A DNA stretch of 5,092 nt from Actinomycetes bacterium (lineage in GTDB: Bacteria > Planctomycetota > Phycisphaerae > JAACET01). The notes below the pieces were generated by a model, which was not told the origin of the DNA, did no database searches, and saw only the letters and a list, made by a program, of their open reading frames with translations. Position 1 is the stretch's first letter; the number at the start of each line of letters is the position of its first letter. The stretch spans positions 1 to 5,092 of the forward strand of contig DAOVKO010000157.1 in NCBI GenBank assembly GCA_030631725.1, given 5' to 3'. The position numbers and the translations under genes were made by a program. Positions 1-3,946 of this stretch are shown in pieces.

Positions 1-826
1 CAATATCTTCCGCCTTATACGCACGCACGCTGGCAAGCTTCGCATCTCCATCGTTATCCAGCAGCGTGTATTTCTTTCCGCTCTTGTCGCGTTTGGCCAG
101 GTATTGCTCGACTTTCTTATCTGCAGCTATGATCCCATTTTTACCCCCTGCCTCTATGGCCATGTTGGACAGCGTCATCCGTTCTTCCATGCTGCAGCCC
201 TTCACCGTTTGGCCGCTAAACTCCATGCTTCGGTAATTCGCTCCGTCCACGCCGATATCCCCTATCACCGTAAGGATCATATCTTTGGCCATCACTCGCT
301 CATCCAGTTGCCCATCGAATACAAAGCGCATCGTTTCCGGCACCCTCAGCCAAAGCTTACCCCTACCCATCACGAAGGCAGCCTCGGTATTACCTATTCC
401 CGTCGCCAATTCCCCGAACGCTCCATGCGTGCAAGTGTGCGAGTCGGCCCCCAGCAGAATCTCACCCGGTCTGGTATGTCCTTCTTGTGGCAGAGTTACG
501 TGGCACACCCCTCGATAACTATCCGTCCCCGGCCCATAGAAGTATCTGATACCTTGTTCTTTCACGAAGTCCCGCAGAACGTCCACGTTTCTTAGGCACT
601 TTTCGTCTTTGGTATGAATGTAATGGTCCCCGATAACCACCACCTTCTCCGCATCGAACACCTTCGCCTCTGTCCCGAATTGCTCGTGGAATATGCCTAT
701 TGTCCCTGGACCGGTTACGTCGTTGATCATCAGCACATCAACTTCCACCCAGACGATTTCACCGGGCCTTACTTGCTCCCGACCGCTGTGCCCAGCCAAT
801 ATCTTTTCCGTAATCGTCATTCCCAT
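1..826 (-). CDS. leuC: 3-isopropylmalate dehydratase large subunit, LeuC type 2 (partial, C-terminus beyond window)
   Basis: LeuC with the small subunit LeuD isomerises 2-isopropylmalate to 3-isopropylmalate in cytosolic leucine biosynthesis, using a [4Fe-4S] cluster. Translation of the minus strand from ATG at 826 gives 275 uninterrupted residues. Aconitase-superfamily signatures are clear: residues 1-16 (MGMTITEKILAGHSGR), GDHYIHTKDEK near 75-85, GADSHTCTHGAFGELATGIG at 126-145 with NTEAAF following, and SMEERMTLSNMAIEAGGKNG from 212. The family is about 420 residues, so roughly the last third is missing; the cluster-ligating cysteines are expected there and cannot be checked. The start is supported by AGAAGGA on the minus strand (835-841), 8 nt before the ATG; a second in-frame ATG lies two codons in (820). 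The closely related homoaconitase large subunit cannot be excluded from the N-terminal part. The gene is divergent from the rest of the window. Confidence 0.93.
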   Translation of the reverse strand, partial: MGMTITEKILAGHSGREQVRPGEIVWVEVDVLMINDVTGPGTIGIFHEQFGTEAKVFDAEKVVVIGDHYIHTKDEKCLRNVDVLRDFVKEQGIRYFYGPGTDSYRGVCHVTLPQEGHTRPGEILLGADSHTCTHGAFGELATGIGNTEAAFVMGRGKLWLRVPETMRFVFDGQLDERVMAKDMILTVIGDIGVDGANYRSMEFSGQTVKGCSMEERMTLSNMAIEAGGKNGIIAADKKVEQYLAKRDKSGKKYTLLDNDGDAKLASVRAYKAEDI

Positions 827-831
827 AGCCC

Positions 832-860
832 TGATCCTTCTGTATTCTTGTCTCCGTTTT
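832..860. repeat. Imperfect direct repeat, copy A
   Basis: Copy A (832-860) and copy B (892-919) align as TGATC-(C)-TTCTGTATT-nn-TGTC-n-CCGTTTT, 25 identities in 29 columns including one single-base gap. The copies start 60 bp apart and flank a run of three heptamers. Copy A ends 5 bp upstream of the leuC ATG and contains the leuC Shine-Dalgarno. The plus strand is strongly pyrimidine-rich here. Confidence 0.7.
835..841 (-). promoter_or_regulatory. Shine-Dalgarno of leuC
   Basis: The minus strand reads AGAAGGA here, 8 nt before the ATG at 826. The site lies inside copy A of a duplicated intergenic module (832-860). The second copy (892-919) lacks one base at this point and reads AGAAGA, so only copy A has the full AAGGA core. 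Confidence 0.7.
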
Positions 861-867
861 CCCCCTT

Positions 868-888
868 CAGCCTCCAGCCTTCAGCCTT
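868..888. repeat. Heptamer tandem repeat CAGCCTY x3
   Basis: Three back-to-back 7-mers: CAGCCTC (868-874), CAGCCTT (875-881), CAGCCTT (882-888). They lie between the two copies of the ~29-bp direct repeat. This is one of four period-7 families in this intergenic region. Confidence 0.8.
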
Positions 889-891
889 TCT

Positions 892-919
892 TGATCTTCT
901 GTATTTCTGTCGCCGTTTT
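892..919. repeat. Imperfect direct repeat, copy B
   Basis: This is the second copy of the module described at 832-860. It differs by a 1-bp deletion and three substitutions. It is followed at 928-943 by a different short duplication, TGTGCCTC then TGTGCCTT (8-bp unit, two copies). Confidence 0.65.
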
Positions 920-984
920 TCTTCCTTTGTGCCTCTGTGCCTTCCGACGGACGCTACGCGTTACCGGGGTTCTCTTTTCTTAAA

Positions 985-1026
985 AATGACCAATAACAAA
1001 TGACTGATGACTAATAACCAATGATT
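985..1026. repeat. Degenerate heptamer tandem array, consensus AATGACN, x6
   Basis: Six contiguous 7-mers with no register slip: AATGACC, AATAACA, AATGACT, GATGACT, AATAACC, AATGATT (42 bp). The degeneracy with strict period suggests an old array that has drifted by substitution. The layout resembles the short tandemly repeated heptanucleotides known from filamentous cyanobacteria. No coding frame uses it. Confidence 0.85.
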
Positions 1027-1046
1027 TTCTTTTGTTTTTCACCTTC

Positions 1047-1067
1047 CTACTCTCTACTTTCTACTTT
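1047..1067. repeat. Heptamer tandem repeat CTACTYT x3
   Basis: Three contiguous 7-mers: CTACTCT (1047-1053), CTACTTT (1054-1060), CTACTTT (1061-1067). A diverged fourth unit, CTGCTGA (1068-1074), runs into the adjoining hairpin. Confidence 0.75.
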
Positions 1068-1070
1068 CTG

Positions 1071-1089
1071 CTGAGGCCTACGGCCTCAG
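1071..1089. repeat. Perfect inverted repeat / hairpin, 8-bp stem, 3-nt loop
   Basis: CTGAGGCC (1071-1078), loop TAC, GGCCTCAG (1082-1089). The stem is very GC-rich and would fold in a transcript from either strand. The overlapping 8-bp palindrome AGGCGCCT (1088-1095) follows directly. Neither strand has a T-run after the stem, so it is not a canonical intrinsic terminator. The right arm contains the GCCTCAG unit that then repeats at 1092-1119. Confidence 0.8.
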
Positions 1090-1091
1090 GC

Positions 1092-1119
1092 GCCTCAATC
1101 CCCAAGCCTCAGGCCTCAA
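1092..1119. repeat. Heptamer tandem repeat GCCTCAR, x4
   Basis: Contiguous 7-mers GCCTCAA (1092-1098), TCCCCAA (1099-1105, diverged), GCCTCAG (1106-1112), GCCTCAA (1113-1119). One more GCCTCAG lies just upstream at 1083-1089, separated by 2 bp, inside the hairpin arm. Confidence 0.75.
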
Positions 1120-1142
1120 GTGCCCTTCGGTGAAAAGCTCAC

Positions 1143-1171
1143 ATTCTAGGCCAAACCCCTTCACCCAGCAA
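1143..1171 (-). promoter_or_regulatory. Candidate sigma70-type promoter for leuC
   Basis: On the minus strand, TTGCTG (1166-1171) and TAGAAT (1143-1148) are 17 nt apart. The -10 matches 5 of 6 consensus positions and the -35 only 3 of 6. Transcription would start near 1136 and give a leader of about 310 nt carrying all the heptamer repeats and the 1071-1089 hairpin. It is the best minus-strand candidate I found, but it is modest; a promoter nearer leuC is not excluded. Confidence 0.35.
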
Positions 1172-1269
1172 GGACGCAAAAATATTCTCCGGACCACTCC
1201 TATAACTCCTTGTCTAAAAAACTCTTACATTGCCCAATTCACCTCCCCCGCCTTGCCCCCAAATCATAG

Positions 1270-1297
1270 TTGTATGCCGCGGGCCAGTCGATATAAT
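1270..1297 (+). promoter_or_regulatory. Candidate promoter for the 158-aa protein gene
   Basis: A perfect TATAAT (1292-1297) is preceded at 16 nt by TTGTAT (1270-1275), a poor -35. The predicted start is near 1304, leaving about 38 nt of leader. An inverted repeat TTGAC-CT-GTCAA (1297-1308) straddles the end of the -10 and the predicted start site, where a bound repressor would block initiation. Confidence 0.5.
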
Positions 1298-1308
1298 TGA
1301 CCTGTCAA
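1297..1308. promoter_or_regulatory. Inverted repeat TTGACCTGTCAA, possible operator
   Basis: Two perfect 5-bp half-sites (TTGAC / GTCAA) are separated by 2 bp and overlap the last base of the TATAAT box and the predicted transcription start. The operator role is inferred from position only. A 10-bp match of this kind can arise by chance. Confidence 0.3.
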
Positions 1309-1341
1309 CGTTATTTGCCACACTGCTCTTCCAGGCGATTC

Positions 1342-1818
1342 ATGGCTGCTCCAGAACCACAATCTTCTCTTGGCCTTTCAGACCGCCGTGCCTGGGGAAA
1401 ATACATCCTCGCCGCTCTCATCGGCGCCTTGGCCGCTTGCCTGGCCATCAGTCTTTTCACCCCTGACACCACTTTGGCCTTATCCCCGCTCGGCCCTCCT
1501 TCCGCCGACGGCGTATTTGCCATCCAGGCCCGCTTGAGTGCCGATGCTTATGGCCTCTATTTGATTGACACCAGGAATCAGACTATACTACTTTATAGGC
1601 ACGGCGGGCCCCGCTCCAGAGGTCTCTCTTTGCTTTCTGCCCGCAGTTTTCGTTACGATAGGCAGCTGCTCGACTTCAATGCCGGCAAACCCTCGCCCCA
1701 GGATGTCCGCAACTTGATCGAAGCCGCCTCCGAGACCCTGCCTTCGTCCGAAGCTCCGGACGCGGCGATCCCGGCCGAACCAAAACCAGCTCCCGCTGAG
1801 CGGCCGGCCACCAAATAG
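1342..1818 (+). CDS. Small membrane-anchored protein of unknown function
   Basis: The product is 158 aa and I cannot name it. Residues 1-20 are polar with R16, R17 and K20. Residues 21-39 are a strong hydrophobic segment containing LAAC (30-33), which fits a lipobox, although the hydrophobic stretch continues past the cysteine, so a plain membrane anchor is equally likely. The compact core at about 57-128 includes AYGLYLIDTRNQTILLYR and RSFRYDRQLLDFN, with alternating hydrophobics suggesting beta strands. The tail from about 133 is rich in Pro, Ala and Glu. The core resembles, from memory, planctomycete hypothetical proteins. ATG 1342 is preferred over the in-frame TTG at 1297, because that TTG overlaps the TATAAT box and would lie upstream of the transcript. 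The Shine-Dalgarno is weak (AGGCG at 1333-1337). The gene ends 101 bp before the HTH gene on the same strand. Confidence 0.75.
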   Translation: MAAPEPQSSLGLSDRRAWGKYILAALIGALAACLAISLFTPDTTLALSPLGPPSADGVFAIQARLSADAYGLYLIDTRNQTILLYRHGGPRSRGLSLLSARSFRYDRQLLDFNAGKPSPQDVRNLIEAASETLPSSEAPDAAIPAEPKPAPAERPATK

Positions 1819-1820
1819 GC

Positions 1821-1848
1821 TTGCTTCTGGCATATGCCAGGCTATAAT
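1821..1848 (+). promoter_or_regulatory. Promoter of the HTH membrane-protein gene
   Basis: TTGCTT (1821-1826) and a perfect TATAAT (1843-1848) are separated by 16 nt, with a predicted start near 1855 and a leader of about 65 nt. The spacer is almost filled by a perfect 14-bp palindrome (1827-1840). This suggests the HTH gene is transcribed independently of the upstream 158-aa gene, though read-through is possible because no terminator is visible between them. Confidence 0.6.
1827..1840. promoter_or_regulatory. Perfect 14-bp palindrome in promoter spacer, candidate operator
   Basis: CTGGCATATGCCAG is perfectly self-complementary, with 7-bp half-sites CTGGCAT/ATGCCAG. It lies immediately 3' of the -35 hexamer and 2 bp before the -10. 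A dimeric regulator bound here would cover the promoter. The adjacent gene encodes an HTH protein, so autoregulation is a reasonable guess but is not shown by sequence alone. Confidence 0.5.
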
Positions 1849-1888
1849 ATAAGGGTTCTATGACATTCTGATAACCCGCGATCGGCCT

Positions 1889-1913
1889 GCTCCTTTGCTC
1901 GCCGAATAGGAGC
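1889..1913 (+). promoter_or_regulatory. Hairpin that pairs the HTH gene's Shine-Dalgarno
   Basis: GCTCCT (1889-1894) is complementary to AGGAGC (1908-1913), giving a 6-bp GC-rich stem with a 13-nt loop. The 3' arm contains the ribosome site AGGAG (1908-1912), 7 nt before the ATG at 1920. In the folded leader the site would be occluded. The stem is short, so its effect on translation is uncertain. Confidence 0.35.
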
Positions 1914-1919
1914 CTGAAA

Positions 1920-2756
1920 ATGGCTAAGATGTTTTATACTGTTGACGAAGTCAAAACCATGCTCGCCCTGGATGACGCTGCCATTCGCGACCTCATCCAG
2001 CAGGGCAAGCTCCGCGAGTTGCACGACGGGCCCAGACGCGTCTTCAAGGCCGACCAGGTCGACGCCCTCGCCGCACAGGCCTCTTCCAAACGTCCTGCCC
2101 CGGCCGACACCGATGCCACCGGATTCAGCCTGGAGATGGCCGACAGTACCGCCGCCGGGGCTTCGGGCACCGGAAGGGCAGACACCGCACTTGGCGCCAA
2201 AGATGTCCAGCCCCCCGATGAAGACCAGCTCACCTTGGCTGACACTGAAACCCCAGGCTCTGCCGCGGGCACTGGCGGCTCTGGCCAAGACGTCTTGCAG
2301 CTTGACGGTTCGGGCAGTGGTTCCGGCCTGCTCGACCTCACCCGAGAGGGGGACGACACCTCCCTCGGTGCCGTTTTGGATGAAATCTACCCCGGTGGGG
2401 AAGACACTGCAGCCGGGGCTTCGGGCTTGGGCTCTGGTATCGCCGCTGGTCTCGGCACCGGCTTGGCCTCTGCCTTGACCCCAGAAGCTGCCGAGTCTCA
2501 GGCTGACCTGGGCCCGGCTGTTGACGCTGCCCAATTGGCTCAGGACAGGCTTGCCAGGGCCGTCCGACCCTTCACCGCCGGAATGTTCTTGGCCATCGCC
2601 TTGCTGGCCTTGGCTTTTAGCGCCGTCGCCGCCGTTCTACAGGGCATCATGCCCGGATATTTAGCTTTTGTTTGTCAAAACTTGTTGTACTTTCTGATAG
2701 CTTCGCTCGCTGCTGCTCTGCTCGTATTTGTCCTCGGTACTGTCCTTAGCAAGTAG
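1920..2756 (+). CDS. Helix-turn-helix protein with acidic Gly/Ser/Ala linker and two C-terminal membrane helices
   Basis: The product is 278 aa. Residues 5-52 (FYTVDEVKTMLALDDAAIRD onward, with GKLRELHDGPRRVFKADQVD) form a MerR/excisionase-type HTH: a 'T-x-x-E-V/A' first helix, recognition helix near 18-28, then a K-L-basic wing. Residues 53-215 are low-complexity and acidic, rich in Gly, Ala, Ser and Asp. One ordered-looking element at about 129-159 reads GSGSGLLDLTREGDDTSLG then AVLDEIYPG. Residues 218-242 and 247-275 are strongly hydrophobic and probably form a helical hairpin in the inner membrane. There is no signal peptide, so the HTH should be cytoplasmic. The start is fixed by AGGAG (1908-1912), 7 nt upstream. 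I recall this architecture from Phycisphaerae genomes annotated only as HTH or excisionase-family proteins. The role is unknown: tethered transcription regulator or DNA-membrane linker are both possible. The next gene begins 76 bp downstream. Confidence 0.85.
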   Translation: MAKMFYTVDEVKTMLALDDAAIRDLIQQGKLRELHDGPRRVFKADQVDALAAQASSKRPAPADTDATGFSLEMADSTAAGASGTGRADTALGAKDVQPPDEDQLTLADTETPGSAAGTGGSGQDVLQLDGSGSGSGLLDLTREGDDTSLGAVLDEIYPGGEDTAAGASGLGSGIAAGLGTGLASALTPEAAESQADLGPAVDAAQLAQDRLARAVRPFTAGMFLAIALLALAFSAVAAVLQGIMPGYLAFVCQNLLYFLIASLAAALLVFVLGTVLSK

Positions 2757-2820
2757 CTGCATTGGAATATTATACGGCCGACTATCACCATCTGCTCGTC
2801 GCCGCACCTACTCAAAAAGA

Positions 2821-2827
2821 AAGGAGG
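2821..2827 (+). promoter_or_regulatory. Strong Shine-Dalgarno of the OmpA-like lipoprotein gene
   Basis: AAGGAGG (2821-2827) lies 5 nt before ATG 2833. It decides the start, because the same frame is open upstream to ATG 2728, inside the end of the preceding gene. Confidence 0.85.
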
Positions 2828-2832
2828 CTTTT

Positions 2833-3615
2833 ATGCGCCGGCTCACGTCTTTGCTAACCTGCGGATTGATACTTGCTCTGCTCGTCTCGATGGGCTGCTC
2901 ACCTGATACTCGCCTCGAAGCTCGGCGACACCGCTCTCAAGAACGGCTCACCGAACTCGAAAGCGACCTCCAAACCGCCCGCGATGAAAATACTCGCCTC
3001 AAGGGCGAATTGACCAGTCAGCAAGCCTTGGCCTGGAGGATTCAGGATGAGGCCCAGGCCCAGAGCGACGAGTTTGAGAAGCTCTCGGCTGAGCTCGAGG
3101 CCATGGCCGAAAGGGCCGGCCGCACCGGACCTCTACCCGACGAACTCGACGCCATGCTGACTGCTCTTGCCGAGGCCAACAGCGAACTGCTCGGCTACGA
3201 CCCTTTAAAGGGCCGTGTCCGTCTCAAGTCCGACGTTACCTTCACCCTGGCCTCGGACGAGGTCAAGGCCCAGGCCAAGCCCGTCTTAGGCGCTCTCGCC
3301 CAGATCTGCTCCGCCGAACTGGCCCAGGATTGCCAGATCCTCATTGTCGGTCATACCGATGACGTGCCCATAGTTCACGCCCAGACCAAGGCCAAGCATC
3401 CCACAAACTGGCATCTTTCCGTACATCGCGCCATTGCGGTTATGGAGGTCCTCAAAGAATCTATGCCCGAAGATCGCCTTGCCGTCATGGGCTTCGGAGA
3501 ATTCAAGCCAATTGTAGACAACGCCCCTAACAACCAAGGCAGTTCCCTCAACAGGCGAGTGGAGATCTTTATTGTGCCCAAGGACATGGAAGTGCCCTCG
3601 GCTGGTCTGAAATAG
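2833..3615 (+). CDS. OmpA/Pal-like peptidoglycan-associated lipoprotein with coiled coil
   Basis: The product is 260 aa. Residues 1-21 form a lipoprotein signal (RR at 2-3, hydrophobic 11-20), with the lipidated cysteine at 22 in VSMGC; Ser at +2 favours the outer membrane. Residues about 28-93 are heptad-rich and charged, predicted coiled coil (RSQERLTELESDLQTARDEN and onward). The C-terminal OmpA-like domain, about 133-248, has GHTDD (173-177), NWHLSVHRA (192-200), GFGEFKP (220-226) and NRRVEI (240-245), the signature positions that bind diaminopimelate in peptidoglycan. C159 and C167 could form a disulfide. It should tether the outer membrane to the wall. Flagellar MotB shares this C-terminal fold but has an uncleaved transmembrane helix, not a lipobox, so MotB is unlikely. 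No tol or pal neighbours are visible. The 76-bp upstream gap contains an AT-rich TATTAT (2768-2773) but no convincing -35, so it may be cotranscribed with the HTH gene. Confidence 0.9.
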   Translation: MRRLTSLLTCGLILALLVSMGCSPDTRLEARRHRSQERLTELESDLQTARDENTRLKGELTSQQALAWRIQDEAQAQSDEFEKLSAELEAMAERAGRTGPLPDELDAMLTALAEANSELLGYDPLKGRVRLKSDVTFTLASDEVKAQAKPVLGALAQICSAELAQDCQILIVGHTDDVPIVHAQTKAKHPTNWHLSVHRAIAVMEVLKESMPEDRLAVMGFGEFKPIVDNAPNNQGSSLNRRVEIFIVPKDMEVPSAGLK

Positions 3616-3643
3616 CATCACCCTTCGCCTGGGCCCAGCCTAC

Positions 3644-3758
3644 GGGGCGGACCTCCAAAATAGCTCCCGGGCCTTGGTGTTCTGCAATCACCTGCCCCGA
3701 GGGCCTGACGTGATCGTTGTAAAACAAACGCCTTGTGAGAATCCACCGGTCCGCCGCC
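3644..3758 (+). ncRNA. Candidate structured RNA domain downstream of the lipoprotein gene
   Basis: This GC-rich, gene-free stretch is closed by perfectly complementary 8-mers, GGCGGACC (3646-3653) and GGTCCGCC (3748-3755), extendable by two pairs past a bulged G. Inside are two local hairpins: 3668-3699 (GGGC/GCCC then GGTG/CACC) and 3715-3730 (CGTTGT/ACAAACG, loop AAA). The 3' closing strand is reused by the terminator-like hairpin at 3747-3773, so the two folds exclude each other. I recognise no known RNA family. Chance pairing in GC-rich DNA is a real alternative. Confidence 0.25.
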
Positions 3759-3784
3759 TCTGCCGTCGGATCGATAATTCTTTT
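3747..3784 (+). terminator. Candidate intrinsic terminator after the lipoprotein gene
   Basis: A stem of 9 pairs (one G-T, one mismatch) is formed by 3747-3756 and 3764-3773, with a 7-nt loop. It is followed after ATAA by TTCTTTT (3778-3784) and further T-rich sequence up to 3804. The U-run is slightly displaced and interrupted by C, so strength is uncertain. Its position between the lipoprotein gene and the dnaG promoter is what a terminator would need. Confidence 0.45.
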
Positions 3785-3802
3785 GTATCTTTACTAGTCT
3801 TT

Positions 3803-3831
3803 TTGACTACGTGTTTCTGATGTGGTATACT
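3803..3831 (+). promoter_or_regulatory. Strong extended -10 promoter driving dnaG
   Basis: TTGACT (3803-3808) and TATACT (3826-3831) each match 5 of 6 consensus positions. They are spaced exactly 17 nt apart, with TGG (3823-3825) giving an extended -10 motif. The predicted start is near 3838, giving a 137-nt leader before the dnaG GTG. This is the best promoter in the window. Confidence 0.8.
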
Positions 3832-3835
3832 TATA

Positions 3836-3946
3836 AGGTTCTGGATTATCTAAGTAGTGGCTTTGTAGGCTCCGAATCGACCTTTATTCGGACCACGAAG
3901 TCCCGCAGAGCTCAAGAAACGGCCATGGCAGCCTCTGTAGGAACCT
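3836..3946 (+). promoter_or_regulatory. Structured dnaG 5' leader
   Basis: Nested complementary segments lie in the leader. AGGTTC (3836-3841) pairs with GAACCT (3941-3946), AGGCT (3867-3871) with AGCCT (3930-3934), and TCCGAAT (3871-3877) with ATTCGGA (3886-3892) as a perfect 7-bp hairpin with an 8-nt loop. Base 3871 can be used by only one of the last two stems. The 8-bp palindrome GCCATGGC (3922-3929) also lies here. The outer stem begins at the predicted transcript 5' end. No known leader or riboswitch family is recognised. Confidence 0.3.

Larger units (their letters stand above)
827..1341. other. Divergent intergenic region between leuC and the 158-aa gene
   Basis: There are 515 bp with no supported gene. 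Positions 832-1119 are a patchwork of short repeats and a hairpin, strongly pyrimidine-rich on the plus strand in places such as 835-945. Positions 1120-1341 are unique-looking sequence with one candidate promoter on each strand. An ACGC-TAC-GCGT mini-hairpin lies at 951-961. Open frames crossing this region have repeat-derived composition and no ribosome sites. Confidence 0.75.

Noticed and set aside
940..965. Similarity of TTCCGACGGACGCTACGCGT to hairpin repeats known from cyanobacterial intergenic DNA
   Set aside because: The match is from memory and short, the stems are only 3-4 bp, and the proteins in the window do not suggest a cyanobacterium.
104..1003. Plus-strand open frames at 104-595 and 614-1003
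   Set aside because: They lie antisense to leuC and across the repeat region, have no ribosome sites and no recognisable protein features; the minus-strand frame is a clear LeuC.
1071..1089. Intrinsic terminator
   Set aside because: The hairpin is strong but no T-run follows it on either strand.
868..1119. CRISPR array
   Set aside because: The units are 7 bp and contiguous, with no spacers and no 24-40 bp direct repeats.
1842..2534. Minus-strand open frame of 230 codons opposite the HTH gene
   Set aside because: It is a GC-rich shadow of the Gly/Ala/Ser-rich linker. The plus-strand product has a Shine-Dalgarno, a domain and membrane helices.
2833..3615. MotB flagellar stator protein
   Set aside because: A lipobox cysteine after the hydrophobic segment and a long coiled coil fit an OmpA/Pal-type lipoprotein; no motA is adjacent.
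3660..3780. Possible 6S RNA, because TGTTCTGCAATCACC followed by CCCCGAG loosely recalls the 5' half of 6S RNA
   Set aside because: The matching 3' strand needed to close the 6S stem (a CACCAAGG-type sequence) is not found downstream, and the available length before the dnaG promoter is too short.
3611..3820. Open frame of about 70 codons between the lipoprotein gene and the dnaG promoter
   Set aside because: No ATG and no ribosome site; the translation is not recognisable and the frame runs through the terminator-like hairpin.
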